From assembly GCF_015291625.1 (NCBI RefSeq), contig NZ_CP030047.1, positions 3,472,001-3,536,000 of the forward strand: a DNA stretch of 64,000 bases, written 5' to 3'. This DNA is from Bradyrhizobium sp. CCBAU 53421 (GTDB lineage Bacteria > Pseudomonadota > Alphaproteobacteria > Rhizobiales > Xanthobacteraceae). Position 1 is the stretch's first letter; each line of letters starts with the position of its first letter. Below, piece by piece: positions 44,680 through 54,059 of the stretch. The position numbers and the translations under genes were made by a program. Under the pieces are notes generated by a model. The model was given only the letters and a program-made list of their open reading frames with translations. It had not been told where the DNA came from and did not search any database.

Positions 44680-46035
44680 ATGAAGAACGACGAAATCCTC
44701 AGTCAGATCACGGATTTCTGCCGTCACTCCGACATGGCGGAGACGACGTTCGGCCGCCGTGCCGTCAACGACGGCAAGCTGGTGCACCGCCTGCGTGAGG
44801 GCAAGCGCATCACCATCGATACGCTCGACCGCATCAATGCGTTCATCGCGACCTCGACGCCGGGCGGCGTGGCGCCGCCGCGCGGCCTCGTAGTGCCGCC
44901 GGAAAAGCGCGATCCGAGGGGCAATTTCCGCTTCTTCGAGAACCGACAGCGCTATCTGCTGTTCGTCCACACCTGCAGCGAGAAGCGGGTGATCGCCGAC
45001 CGGGTCTCGCTGGAACTGGCCGCGATCCATCCGCGGCCGCCGGCGCTCCGGGTGTTCGACGCCGGAATGGGCGACGGCACCGTGCTGGCGCGGGTCCTGC
45101 GCGCCATGCATGGCCGCTTCCCACATATGCCGTTCTATGTCGCCGGCAAGGAACTGAGCCTGGAGGACGTCCGCCTCACCCTCGACAAGGTTCCCGACCG
45201 CCTGTTCGAGCACCCGGCGAGCGTCTTCGTCTTCACCAACATGTATTACGCCGAGGCGCCCTGGCTGACGCCGAAGAACTCCGCGGCGGCCGCCAGCATG
45301 ATCTGGCACGAGGTAGCGCTGCGGGGCGCCTCCTCCGGGGAATTCGAAGCCCAGATCGCGGAACTCGGTCCGTTCCTGGAGCAGAACTGGCGAGCGAACC
45401 TCAGCCCAGGCAATGCGATGCCGATCTATGAGCGGCCGGTGGCGCTGGTGCTGTACCGCGACGATCACCGCTTCCTGCTCGATTCCATCATTCCGCGGGC
45501 CGGCCGAACCGAGGCCAATTTCGACCTCGTGATCGCCTCGCAGCCCTATCGCGCCAAATCCTCGGTGAATTTCCGCGCCAAGCGGATCATCGCGCCGCTC
45601 GCCCGCGCGTTGCGCGGCGGCGGACGGCTGATAGGAATCCACTCCCACGGAAGCGATCCCGGGCTTGAAATGATTCAAGCCGTCTGGCCTGGAGAAAATC
45701 CTTTCGCCGTCAGCCGTCATGAGATACTGCGCGCGGTGAAATACGAGTTGGGCTCGGCCGGCCGCGAGCTGAACTTCAACGCCTATGCCGATAACCGTTC
45801 GATCTTCCGATATGATATGGAGGCGCTGCCCAATGAGGTGACCGGCTCGATCGGAACCTCGACGGCCTTCGCCGCGTGGAACGCAGCAGTGTATGTCGCG
45901 CAGATCGAAGATGAGCGGTTGACTGAAACGACCGAAAACGGACGAGCTCTCGAGGCCACACGCGAGGTTCTCCGCAAACACAACGGGCTGTGGTTCTACG
46001 ACGAATCCTACGTCATCTCGCGGCGACGAGACTGA
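44680..46035 (+). CDS. Putative HTH plus methyltransferase-like protein upstream of metK
   Basis: A 451-residue protein I cannot name with certainty. Residues 1-60 (NDEILSQITDFCRHSDMAETTFGRRAVNDGKLVHRLREGKRI) look like a small helix-turn-helix module. After a linker, residues about 117-140 (LRVFDAGMGDGTVLARVLRAMHG) resemble motif I of a class I SAM-binding fold, and FDLVIASQPYRAKSSVNFRAKRIIAPLARALRGGGRLIGIHSHG resembles the later strands. The ATG at 44680 starts the HTH part; the frame extends 11 codons upstream. It precedes metK by 60 bases on the same strand. A SAM-responsive regulator of metK is one hypothesis; an unusual methyltransferase is another. Confidence 0.6.
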   Translation: MKNDEILSQITDFCRHSDMAETTFGRRAVNDGKLVHRLREGKRITIDTLDRINAFIATSTPGGVAPPRGLVVPPEKRDPRGNFRFFENRQRYLLFVHTCSEKRVIADRVSLELAAIHPRPPALRVFDAGMGDGTVLARVLRAMHGRFPHMPFYVAGKELSLEDVRLTLDKVPDRLFEHPASVFVFTNMYYAEAPWLTPKNSAAAASMIWHEVALRGASSGEFEAQIAELGPFLEQNWRANLSPGNAMPIYERPVALVLYRDDHRFLLDSIIPRAGRTEANFDLVIASQPYRAKSSVNFRAKRIIAPLARALRGGGRLIGIHSHGSDPGLEMIQAVWPGENPFAVSRHEILRAVKYELGSAGRELNFNAYADNRSIFRYDMEALPNEVTGSIGTSTAFAAWNAAVYVAQIEDERLTETTENGRALEATREVLRKHNGLWFYDESYVISRRRD

Positions 46036-46095
46036 CATTCCGGGGACATATTCACCAACCAACGTCGGACTTCGACGAAACAAGGGGTTTGCTTG

Positions 46096-47292
46096 ATGCG
46101 CGCGTCTTATCTCTTCACCAGCGAGTCGGTCTCGGAAGGCCATCCGGACAAGGTCTGTGATCGCATCTCGGACGAGATCGTCGATCTGTTCTATCGCGAG
46201 GGGCCGAAGGCGGGCATCGACCCGTGGCAGATCCGCGCGGCGTGCGAAACGCTCGCGACCACCAACAAGGTGGTGATCGCCGGCGAAACCCGCGGACCGG
46301 CTTCGGTCACCAACGACCAGATCGAGAGCGTTGTCCGTGGCGCGATCAAGGACATCGGCTACGAGCAGGACGGCTTCCACTGGAACACCTGCGACATCGA
46401 GATCCTGCTGCATCCGCAGTCGGCCGATATCGCGCAGGGCGTCGACGCGCTGCAGCCGGGCGAGGTCAAGGAAGAGGGGGCCGGCGACCAGGGCATCATG
46501 TTCGGTTACGCCACCAATGAGACGCCGGACCTGATGCCGGCGCCGATCTTCTACGCCCACAAGATCCTGCGGCTGATCTCCGAAGCGCGGCACTCCGGCA
46601 AGGAGAAGGTGCTAGGTCCGGACTCCAAGAGCCAGGTCACCGTGCAATACGAGAACGGCAAGCCGGTCGGCGTCCGCGAGATCGTGGTGTCGCACCAGCA
46701 CCTGGTCGAGGACCTCACGTCGAGCCAGATCCGCGACATCGTCGAGCCCTATGTGCGCGAGGCGCTGCCGAAGGAGTGGATCAACGGCAAGACGATCTGG
46801 CACATCAATCCGACCGGCAAGTTCTTCATCGGCGGTCCCGATGGCGACTCCGGCCTGACTGGCCGCAAGATCATCGTCGACACCTATGGCGGCGCGGCTC
46901 CGCATGGCGGCGGCGCATTCTCCGGCAAGGATCCGACCAAGGTCGACCGCTCGGCCGCCTACGCCGCGCGCTACGTCGCCAAGAACATCGTCGCGGCCGG
47001 TCTCGCCGACCGCTGCACGCTGCAGCTCGCCTACGCGATCGGCGTGGCGCGTCCGCTCTCGATCTACATCGATACCCACGGCACCGGTAAGGTGTCGGAG
47101 GACGAGCTCGAGAAGGCGGCAGCCAAGGCGATGGATCTGACGCCGCGAGGCATCCGCAGCCATCTCGATCTCAACCGTCCGATCTACGCGCGCACCTCGG
47201 CCTACGGCCATTTCGGCCGCACGCCGGACAACGAGGGCGGTTTCTCCTGGGAGAAGACCGATCTCGTCGAGCCGCTGAAGCGCGCGCTCTAA
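46096..47292 (+). CDS. metK: S-adenosylmethionine synthetase
   Basis: A 398-residue enzyme that makes SAM from methionine and ATP. Landmarks: [20 protein letters not shown] at the N-terminus, [31 protein letters not shown] (phosphate loop and catalytic Lys) and the C-terminal [17 protein letters not shown] use the ATG at 46096 with AAGGGG 8 bases before it; a TTG at 46093 is adjacent. It is read after the putative HTH gene and before ahcY, separated from the latter by a palindromic repeat. Confidence 0.97.
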   Translation: MRASYLFTSESVSEGHPDKVCDRISDEIVDLFYREGPKAGIDPWQIRAACETLATTNKVVIAGETRGPASVTNDQIESVVRGAIKDIGYEQDGFHWNTCDIEILLHPQSADIAQGVDALQPGEVKEEGAGDQGIMFGYATNETPDLMPAPIFYAHKILRLISEARHSGKEKVLGPDSKSQVTVQYENGKPVGVREIVVSHQHLVEDLTSSQIRDIVEPYVREALPKEWINGKTIWHINPTGKFFIGGPDGDSGLTGRKIIVDTYGGAAPHGGGAFSGKDPTKVDRSAAYAARYVAKNIVAAGLADRCTLQLAYAIGVARPLSIYIDTHGTGKVSEDELEKAAAKAMDLTPRGIRSHLDLNRPIYARTSAYGHFGRTPDNEGGFSWEKTDLVEPLKRAL

Positions 47293-47297
47293 CGCTT

Positions 47298-47395
47298 GCG
47301 TCATTCCGGGGCGCTCGCGCGAGCGAGCGAACCCGGAATCCCTTTCCATCAATTCGAGATTCCGGGTTCGCCTCTTCGAGGCGCCCCGGAATGAC
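47298..47395. repeat. Intergenic palindromic repeat (CGTCATTCCGGGG type)
   Basis: GCGTCATTCCGGGGCG and its inverted partner GCGCCCCGGAATGAC flank CTCGCGCGAGCGAG and GGAATCCC/ATTCCGGG segments. It fills the metK-ahcY gap within one transcription unit. Confidence 0.75.
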
Positions 47396-47418
47396 CAGTT
47401 CAACAACAGGACGCTCAC

Positions 47419-48846
47419 ATGAACGCCCCCACGAAGCCCGGCTTCACCGACTACATCGTCAAGGACATTGCGCTCGCCGATTTCGGCCGCAAGGAAATCT
47501 CGCTGGCCGAGACCGAGATGCCCGGCCTGATGGCCACCCGCGAGGAGTTTGGGCCCAAGCAGCCGCTGAAGGGCGCGCGCATTGCGGGCTCGCTGCACAT
47601 GACGATCCAGACCGCCGTGCTGATCGAGACGCTGGCCGCGCTCGGCGCCGACATCCGCTGGGTCTCCTGCAACATCTACTCGACCCAGGATCACGCCGCC
47701 GCCGCGATCGCCGCCGCCGGCATTCCGGTGTTCGCCGTGAAGGGCGAAACGCTGACCGAATACTGGGACTACACCGCAAAGCTGTTCGACTGGCATGGCG
47801 GCGGCACGCCGAACATGATCCTCGATGACGGCGGCGACGCCACCATGCTGGTGCATGCCGGCTATCGCGCCGAGCAGGGCGACACTGCGTTCCTCGACAA
47901 GCCGGGCTCGGAGGAAGAGGAGATCTTCTACGCGCTGGTCAAGCGCCTGTTGAAGGAAAAGCCGAAGGGCTGGTTCGGCGAGATCGCCAAGAACATCAAG
48001 GGCGTCTCGGAAGAGACCACCACGGGCGTGCATCGTCTGTACGAGATGGCCAACAAGGGCACGCTGCTGTTCCCGGCGATCAACGTCAACGACAGCGTCA
48101 CCAAGTCGAAGTTCGACAACCTCTATGGCTGCCGCGAGTCGCTGGTCGACGGCATCCGCCGCGGCACCGACGTGATGCTGTCGGGCAAGGTCGCGATGGT
48201 CGCGGGGTTCGGCGACGTCGGCAAGGGCTCGGCGGCTTCGCTGCGCCAGGCCGGCTGCCGCGTCATGGTCTCCGAGGTCGATCCGATCTGCGCGCTGCAG
48301 GCGGCGATGGAAGGTTACGAGGTCGTGACCATGGAAGACGCGGCGCCCCGCGCCGACATCTTCGTCACCGCCACCGGCAACAAGGACATCATTACCATCG
48401 AGCACATGCGCGCGATGAAGGATCGCGCCATCGTCTGCAACATCGGTCACTTCGACAACGAGATTCAGATCGCTTCGCTGCGCAATCTGAAGTGGACCAA
48501 CATCAAGCCGCAGGTCGACGAGATCGAATTCCCCGACAAGCACCGCATCATCATGCTGTCGGAAGGCCGCCTCGTGAACCTCGGCAATGCGATGGGCCAC
48601 CCGTCCTTCGTGATGTCGGCGTCCTTCACCAACCAGACGCTGGCGCAGATCGAGCTGTTCGCCAACAACAAGGACGGCAAGTACGCCAAGAAGGTCTACG
48701 TGCTGCCGAAGACGCTCGACGAGAAGGTCGCGCGCCTGCACCTCGCCAAGATCGGCGTCAAGCTCACCGAGCTGCGCAAGGACCAGGCCGACTACATCGG
48801 CGTCAAGCAGGAAGGTCCGTACAAGTCGGACCACTATCGCTACTGA
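47419..48846 (+). CDS. ahcY: Adenosylhomocysteinase
   Basis: A 475-residue enzyme that hydrolyses S-adenosylhomocysteine to homocysteine and adenosine, recycling the product of SAM-dependent methylation. It has [28 protein letters not shown], the NAD motif [27 protein letters not shown] and the C-terminal KSDHYRY that closes the active site. The internal insertion [31 protein letters not shown] is the form found in proteobacterial enzymes. Followed by a clear terminator. Confidence 0.97.
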   Translation: MNAPTKPGFTDYIVKDIALADFGRKEISLAETEMPGLMATREEFGPKQPLKGARIAGSLHMTIQTAVLIETLAALGADIRWVSCNIYSTQDHAAAAIAAAGIPVFAVKGETLTEYWDYTAKLFDWHGGGTPNMILDDGGDATMLVHAGYRAEQGDTAFLDKPGSEEEEIFYALVKRLLKEKPKGWFGEIAKNIKGVSEETTTGVHRLYEMANKGTLLFPAINVNDSVTKSKFDNLYGCRESLVDGIRRGTDVMLSGKVAMVAGFGDVGKGSAASLRQAGCRVMVSEVDPICALQAAMEGYEVVTMEDAAPRADIFVTATGNKDIITIEHMRAMKDRAIVCNIGHFDNEIQIASLRNLKWTNIKPQVDEIEFPDKHRIIMLSEGRLVNLGNAMGHPSFVMSASFTNQTLAQIELFANNKDGKYAKKVYVLPKTLDEKVARLHLAKIGVKLTELRKDQADYIGVKQEGPYKSDHYRY

Positions 48847-48876
48847 TCCGCGCTGATCGCGATCGATGAAGTGAAG

Positions 48877-48901
48877 AGCCCCGGCATCGTCCGGGGCTTT
48901 T
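48877..48901 (+). terminator. Rho-independent terminator of ahcY
   Basis: AGCCCCGG, loop CATCGT, CCGGGGCT, then TTTT: an 8-base GC stem with a short U-tract, 30 bases after the ahcY stop. Confidence 0.85.
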
Positions 48902-48933
48902 GCTGGGCTGACTTGCAGGCGGGCCTCTCCAAA

Positions 48934-49059
48934 TCGTCGTTCCTGCGAAAGCAGGGACCCATAACCACAGGGGCGTGTTGTTAGAGAGGACTGTGGCCCC
49001 AGCGTCGCGCAACAATCACTTTCGGTGGTTATGGGTCCCGGCCTTCGCCGGGACGACGA
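48934..49059. repeat. Long intergenic palindromic repeat
   Basis: Arms of about 35 bases: TCGTCGTTCCTGCGAAAGCA with GGGACCCATAACCAC on the left, and GTGGTTATGGGTCCC with GGCCTTCGCCGGGACGACGA on the right. Each arm contains its own small hairpin. Same general design as the copy at 24103. Confidence 0.75.
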
Positions 49060-49188
49060 TGAGGATCGTTCTCGCGCGATACGTACTTCATCTCGAAGTC
49101 ATCACCGGCGCATCGAGGCGATGACAGATGTGGGCTGGGACGCAGCTTCGCATTCGCATCGGGGAATGACGGCGGAAAAGCTGGAGCA

Positions 49189-49983
49189 TCACCCCGGCGC
49201 TCGCACCGTGCCGTGCCCCAACTGCCGCGAGATCTCGCTCGCGCAGCTGCGCAGCGCGGCTGCGATCGCACTGTCCCAGCTGGCGTCGAAGGTGCCTTCC
49301 GGGCCCATCGCGGTGATGACCAGCGCGACGTGGCCGGCGTGATCGAACACCGGCGCGGCGAAGGCGTTGACGCCGGGCAGGGGATCGCCGATCGCGCGCG
49401 CGAGGCCGCGGCTCTGCACCTCGGTCAGCATCTCCGTGGTCTTTGCGTTGATGGTTTCGCGTTTCGGATTGTAGCCGACGCCGAGGCGGTCGAGGCCGCT
49501 CTCGAGTGCGGTCTTGACGGCGTTCGGCGGCATGAAGGCGGCGAAAGCGCGCCCGGTCGCGGTCTCGAGCAGCGCCACCACCGACCCGACGCGCATCGCG
49601 ATATGCACGGGATGGCTCGGCTCCTCGAGCCGCACTACGGTCGCGCCGTGGGTGCCCCAGACCGACAGCGACACCGCGTGATTGATGCTGTCGGCGAGCG
49701 CGGCGATCCGCGGCGTCGCGATCCGCACCGCTGACTGCCGGCGCAGGCTGATCAGCCCGAGTTCGAGCGCGAGCGCCCCGATCTCGTAACGGCCGGTGGT
49801 CTCGTCCTGCTCGATCAGGCCGATGCGGGAAAAACTCACCAGATAGGGATGCGCCTTGGCCGGCGGCATCCCGGCCTCGCGGGCGAGATCGCGCAGCATC
49901 ATCGGTTCGCCGCTGCGGGCGAGCGCGCGGAGCAATTCTCCGCCGACCTCGATCGACTGTATGCCGCGGCTCTCTCTCGTCAT
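49189..49983 (-). CDS. IclR-family transcriptional regulator
   Basis: A 264-residue regulator. The N-terminal winged helix (GIQSIEVGGELLRALARSGEPMMLRDLAREAGMPPAKAHPYLVSFSRIGLIEQ, residues 7-59) precedes an IclR effector domain with AVSLSVWGTHGATVVRLEEP and a final GVNAFAAPVFDHAGHVALVITAMG. It is last in an operon of binding protein, flavoprotein and SDR, 27 bases after the SDR, so it probably controls these genes in response to their substrate. Confidence 0.9.
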   Translation of the reverse strand: MTRESRGIQSIEVGGELLRALARSGEPMMLRDLAREAGMPPAKAHPYLVSFSRIGLIEQDETTGRYEIGALALELGLISLRRQSAVRIATPRIAALADSINHAVSLSVWGTHGATVVRLEEPSHPVHIAMRVGSVVALLETATGRAFAAFMPPNAVKTALESGLDRLGVGYNPKRETINAKTTEMLTEVQSRGLARAIGDPLPGVNAFAAPVFDHAGHVALVITAMGPEGTFDASWDSAIAAALRSCASEISRQLGHGTVRAPG

Positions 49984-50010
49984 GTGGCTCTGCCAGCTCC
50001 CGCAATGTGC

Positions 50011-50775
50011 TTATACGGCGAGAAACCCTCCGTCGACCGGCATGGTCACGCCGTTCACATAAGATGCCAGCTCGGAGGCGAGGAACACCACCGGGCCGAC
50101 CAGCTCCTCCGGCTGGCCGACGCGGCCGAGCGGCGTGCGCCCGAGAAATCCGGCGAGCCGAGCAGGGTCGTTGAGGGTCGTTTCGGTCATCGCGGTTTCG
50201 ATCACGCCGGGCGCGATCGCGTTGACCCTGATGCCGTCGGCGGCGAGTTCGCGGGCGAGCGCCTGGGTGAGCAGCTTCACGCCGCCCTTGGACGGCGCGT
50301 AGCCGAGCGTATCGGCCACGCCGAGGAAGGAGGCGATCGAGCCGAGATTGATGATCGTGCCGCGCTTCTCGCGCAGCGCCGGCAGGAATGCGTGGGTGAC
50401 GTTGAAGGTGCCGGTCAGGTTGACGTCGAGCACCCGTCGCCAGTTCTCCTGCGCGCGCGGCGAGTCAATGCCCTCACGGATGATGATGCCGGCATTGTTG
50501 ACCAGGATCGCGATCGGCCCGGCCTCGCGCGCCACGCGCAGTGCCAGCGCGGCGCAGGCCTCGGCATCGGTTACGTCGAGATCGAACGGCCAGGCCACGC
50601 GACCGCGCTGGCGGATGTCGGCCGCGGTTTGCTCGGCGCCGGCGCGATCGATGTCGGTCACAACGACGTCGGCGCCATGTGCCGCGAGGCCGAGCGCGAT
50701 GGCGCGTCCGTTGCCGTGCGCGGCGCCGGTCACCAGCGCGCGCTTGCCTGCGAGCAGGGTCGCCATCATGCTCAT
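50011..50775 (-). CDS. Short-chain dehydrogenase/reductase
   Basis: A 254-residue classical SDR. The cofactor motif is ALVTGAAHGNGRAIALGL, followed by VNNAGIIIREG, INLGSIASFLG and the catalytic pair in LGYAPSKGGVKLLTQALARELAADGIRVNAIAPGVI; it ends VTMPVDGGFLAV. The N of the GNG replaces the usual IG. The start overlaps the flavoprotein stop by 4 bases. Probably oxidises or reduces a hydroxyl/keto group on the compound handled by this operon. Confidence 0.88.
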   Translation of the reverse strand: MSMMATLLAGKRALVTGAAHGNGRAIALGLAAHGADVVVTDIDRAGAEQTAADIRQRGRVAWPFDLDVTDAEACAALALRVAREAGPIAILVNNAGIIIREGIDSPRAQENWRRVLDVNLTGTFNVTHAFLPALREKRGTIINLGSIASFLGVADTLGYAPSKGGVKLLTQALARELAADGIRVNAIAPGVIETAMTETTLNDPARLAGFLGRTPLGRVGQPEELVGPVVFLASELASYVNGVTMPVDGGFLAV

Positions 50776-52490
50776 GCCGCGCTTCTCTCTGCCGCCGCGC
50801 CGGCGATGTGCTTGCCCGCGATGTAGCCGAAGGTCAGCGCGGGCCCCAGCGTGATGCCGGCTCCGGGATAGTTGCCGCCCATGATGCTCGCCATGTCGTT
50901 GCCGGCGGCATAGAGGCCGGCGATCGGCTGGCCGTCGGCGTCGAGCGCGCGGGCATTGGCGTCGGTCCGGATCCCGGCATAGGTGCCGAGATCGCCGATC
51001 ACCATCTTGATGGCGTAGAACGGCCCATGCTGGATCGGCGCGATGCACGGATTGGGGCCGTGCAGCGCATCGCCCTGGTAGCGGTTATAGGCGCGCGAGC
51101 CCTTGCCGAAGGCGGGATCGCGGCCGTCGGCGGCGGCTGCGTTGAACGCCGCGACGGTCGCCTCGAGCGCATTCGCGTCGATGCCGGTTTGCGCGGCGAG
51201 CTCGGACAGGGTCGCGCCGCGCTTGAGATAGCCGGTCTTCAGATGATGGCCGAGCGGCATCGGGCGCGGCGGCACGCAGCCGAGACCGTATTTGCGCAGC
51301 GTCTCGTGATCGCAAAGCAGGAAGGCCGCGATCTCCTCGCCGGGCTTCGCGGCCTTGATCATCTCCTGCACGAAGTCGTGGTAGGAATTGCCTTCATTGG
51401 CAAAGCGCTTGCCGTCGCGCATGACAGCGATCACGCCGGGCTTGGCGCGATCGATGAAATGCGGCATCACGCCCTTCGAGCCGTCCTTGCGTGTGGTGAC
51501 CGAGACCGGGACCCAGGCCGCCGCATTCGGCAGCGAGTCCTCGACACGGCCGCCGGCCGATTCCGCAAGCCGCAAGCCGTCGCCGGTGTTACCCGTCGGG
51601 CCTGGCGAGTAATGCTCTTTTCCGGTCGGCGCGTGCGGAAACATCTTCTGCCGCCGCGCGACGTCATGCGGGAAGCCGCCGCAGGCGAGCACGACGCCAC
51701 GCTTTGCGTTGACGCGGATGGTGCGGCCCTCGCGCACGACCACCGCGCCGCGCACCACGCCGTTCTCGACGATCAATTCGCGCACCGGCGAATTCAGCCA
51801 GAGCGGGATCTTCAGGTCGAAGGCGGATTTCGCCAGCCGGCCGGCCAGCGCATTGCCGTTGGTCAGCGTCATGCCGCGGCCGTTGCGCATCACGTCGATC
51901 GCATGCTTCGACAGCCGCCTGGCGACGTAGGCCGCCGAGGTCAGCGACCGCGTCGCGCGCATGAAATGCACGATCTCCTTGCCGGAGCCGAGCATCATGC
52001 CGAACACGGTGAGCTCGGGCAGGGGACTGCCGAGATCCTTGATGGCATCGCCGAGTTCGTGGCCGTCGAACGGCCGCGTCACCATCGAGCGGCCGCCCTG
52101 TGCACCGCCGGGCGCCTCCGCGTGATAATCCGGGAAGGTCAGCGGCATGTCGAAGCGCACGGCGGTCTTGGTCGTGAAGAAGTCGACCGCCTTTGGCCCT
52201 TCGGTCAGGAACGCATCGACCCGCGCGGCGTCAAAACTGTTCCCGGCCTCATGGCGCAGATAGGTTTTCGCCTGGTCGGGGCTTTCCTCGATGCCCCAGG
52301 CCTTCGCCAGCGAGGTGCCGGGAATCCACAGCCAGCCGCCGGAGCGCGCGGTGGTGCCGCCGAAGCGCGGCTCCTTCTCGACGACGAGGACCTTGAGGCC
52401 GTGATGGCCGGCGGTGACCGCCGCCGACAGCCCGGCGCAGCCGGAGCCGACGACGAGCGCGTCGCATTGATAGGTTTCTTCGTTGGCCAC
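50772..52490 (-). CDS. FAD-dependent oxidoreductase, 3-ketosteroid dehydrogenase / fumarate reductase type
   Basis: A 572-residue flavoprotein. Its N-terminal FAD motif is CDALVVGSGCAGLSAAVTAGHHGLKVLVVEKEPRFGGTTARSGGWLWIPG, and GLYAAGNDMASIMGGNYPGAGITLGPALTFGYIAG closes the fold, as in KstD-like Delta1-dehydrogenases. The frame is open to 52556 but would overlap the binding-protein gene. The GTG at 52490 has an AGGAT site 8 bases before it and starts the domain. Linked genes suggest desaturation of an imported cyclic or steroid-like ketone; that is inference from family. Confidence 0.85.
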   Translation of the reverse strand: MANEETYQCDALVVGSGCAGLSAAVTAGHHGLKVLVVEKEPRFGGTTARSGGWLWIPGTSLAKAWGIEESPDQAKTYLRHEAGNSFDAARVDAFLTEGPKAVDFFTTKTAVRFDMPLTFPDYHAEAPGGAQGGRSMVTRPFDGHELGDAIKDLGSPLPELTVFGMMLGSGKEIVHFMRATRSLTSAAYVARRLSKHAIDVMRNGRGMTLTNGNALAGRLAKSAFDLKIPLWLNSPVRELIVENGVVRGAVVVREGRTIRVNAKRGVVLACGGFPHDVARRQKMFPHAPTGKEHYSPGPTGNTGDGLRLAESAGGRVEDSLPNAAAWVPVSVTTRKDGSKGVMPHFIDRAKPGVIAVMRDGKRFANEGNSYHDFVQEMIKAAKPGEEIAAFLLCDHETLRKYGLGCVPPRPMPLGHHLKTGYLKRGATLSELAAQTGIDANALEATVAAFNAAAADGRDPAFGKGSRAYNRYQGDALHGPNPCIAPIQHGPFYAIKMVIGDLGTYAGIRTDANARALDADGQPIAGLYAAGNDMASIMGGNYPGAGITLGPALTFGYIAGKHIAGAAAERSAA

Positions 52491-52500
52491 GCGATCGATC

Positions 52501-53700
52501 CTATTTCTTGAGCAGCGGGCACTTGGACTCGGAGGCCGGACGGAAAGCGTCCTCACCCTTCACGGTCTTGATGATGTCGAGATAGTCCCATGGCTCCTTG
52601 GATTCCGAGGGCTTCTTCACCTTCGCCAGATACATGTCGCGGATGACGCGGCCGTCCTCGCGCAGTCTGCCGCCATGCACGAAGGTGTCCTCGATCGGCA
52701 GCTCGCGCATCTTGGCCATCACCGCTTTCGGATCATCGGTGCCGGCTGCCTGGATCGCCTTGAGATAATGCAGTACCGAGCCGTAGACGCCGGTCTGGAT
52801 CATGGTCGGCATCACGTTGGCGCGGGCGAAGAACTTCTTCGACCAGGCGCGCGTCTTCTCATCCATGTTCCAGTAGGATGCCGTCGTCATGTAGGTGCCC
52901 TGCGCGGCATTGAGCCCGATCGCATGCACGTCGGTGTCGAACATCAAAAGGCCGACGAGCTTCTGGCCACCCTGCACGAGGCCGAACTCGCCGGACTGCT
53001 TGATCGAATTGTCGGTGTCCTGGCCGGCATTGGCGAATGCCACGACGTCCGCCTTCGAGTTCTGTGCCTGCAGCGCAAAGGAGGAGAAATCGGCGGTGTT
53101 GGTCGGGTGCCGCACGCCGCCGAGCACCTTGCCGCCCATCTCGTTGATGAAGCGGGTCGCGTCCTTCTCGAGCTGCTGGCCGAACGCATAGTCCGCGGTG
53201 ATGAAGTACCAGGACTTGCCGCCCTCAGCGATCACCGCCGAGGCCGTGACCTTCGACAGCGCGTAGGTGTCGTAGGTGAAGTGCACGGTGTTGGGGCTGC
53301 ACAGCTCGTCGGTCAGCGAGCTCGCGCCGGGACCGGACAACAGCGCGATCTTGTTGCGCTCGCGCACCATGTTGTGCACGGCGATCGCGATGCCGGAATT
53401 CGGGATGTCGACGACCGCGTCGACCTTGCCGTTGTCGAACCAGCCGCGCACGATTTGCACGCCGACATCGGTCTTCATCTGGTGGTCGGCGGAGACGATC
53501 TCGATCGGCTTGCCGAGCACGGTGGGGCCGAACTCCTCAACCGCCATCTTGGCCGCCTCGACCGAGCCCGGGCCGGAATTGTCGCGCCCCCAGCTCGACA
53601 GGTCGGTCAGCACGCCAATGCGTACGACATCATCGGACACCTGGGCGTGAGCTGCCGTCGTCATCGCCGCGAGAATGGCTGCCGCCAAAAATTGTCTCAT
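52501..53700 (-). CDS. Orphan Liv-type substrate-binding protein
   Basis: A 399-residue type I periplasmic binding protein. The signal peptide MRQFLAAAILAAMTTAAHA ends at AHA, then VSDDVVRIGVLTDLSSWGRDNSGPGSVEAAK. It contains GPGASSLTDELCSPNTVHFTYDTYALS, common in large binding proteins for aromatic or polyol substrates. An AGGGAGG site precedes the ATGATG start; I use the second ATG (53700). It heads an operon with a flavoprotein, an SDR and an IclR regulator but no permease or ATPase, so it must feed a transporter encoded elsewhere. Confidence 0.88.
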   Translation of the reverse strand: MRQFLAAAILAAMTTAAHAQVSDDVVRIGVLTDLSSWGRDNSGPGSVEAAKMAVEEFGPTVLGKPIEIVSADHQMKTDVGVQIVRGWFDNGKVDAVVDIPNSGIAIAVHNMVRERNKIALLSGPGASSLTDELCSPNTVHFTYDTYALSKVTASAVIAEGGKSWYFITADYAFGQQLEKDATRFINEMGGKVLGGVRHPTNTADFSSFALQAQNSKADVVAFANAGQDTDNSIKQSGEFGLVQGGQKLVGLLMFDTDVHAIGLNAAQGTYMTTASYWNMDEKTRAWSKKFFARANVMPTMIQTGVYGSVLHYLKAIQAAGTDDPKAVMAKMRELPIEDTFVHGGRLREDGRVIRDMYLAKVKKPSESKEPWDYLDIIKTVKGEDAFRPASESKCPLLKK

Positions 53701-54059
53701 CATTCCTCCCTTTTGGATGGCCGCGTTCTTTGGCGGACCTTCCAACGATTAGTAATTATCTAATCAGTTTGTCAATGGCGAATGATGGGTGTGTGATTGC
53801 GGCCACACAGCGGCCGCCTCGAATGAGGCGGCGCTTCACATTTGGTGAGCAGACGCTTACATGGCTCAACCGGGATGGCACGGCAGCACGGCTTCGGCCC
53901 ACGCCAGAGCTTGCGGCAGTGCCAAGTCACGTTGAAACAGGGGAATTTTCGCGGACGGCGTTGCGCTTCGCCGCCCGGGGCTAAGCCGCCCATCGAGGGT
54001 TCAGGCTGCTACGGGGCGGTGCATGGAGAGCATCGGCGGGCCGCGATCATAGACGGATC
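53701..54059. other. Divergent control region before lpxO
   Basis: About 360 bases with no credible gene between the binding-protein and lpxO starts. It contains the AT-rich dyad at 53747 and a strong hairpin (GCCGCCTC-GAAT-GAGGCGGC, 53813-53832) without a U-tract. Confidence 0.55.
53747..53765. promoter_or_regulatory. AT-rich operator-like dyad upstream of the binding-protein operon
   Basis: GATTAG-TAATTAT-CTAATC: a perfect 6-base dyad, 47 bases before the start of the binding-protein gene and strikingly AT-rich in a GC-rich region. It fits an operator for a dimeric regulator (GntR, MarR or the operon's IclR protein) overlapping the promoter. Confidence 0.6.

Larger units (their letters stand above)
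48847..49188. other. Intergenic region after ahcY
   Basis: Some 340 bases with no credible gene, containing the ahcY terminator and a 126-base palindromic repeat; the rest shows nothing notable. Confidence 0.6.

Noticed and set aside
46036..46095. SAM-II or SAH riboswitch before metK or ahcY
   Set aside because: The 60-base gap before metK shows no matching pairing or conserved core, and the gap before ahcY is filled by a palindromic repeat.
53813..53832. Strong hairpin GCCGCCTC-GAAT-GAGGCGGC read as a terminator
   Set aside because: No U-tract and no gene ends nearby; it lies between two divergent starts.
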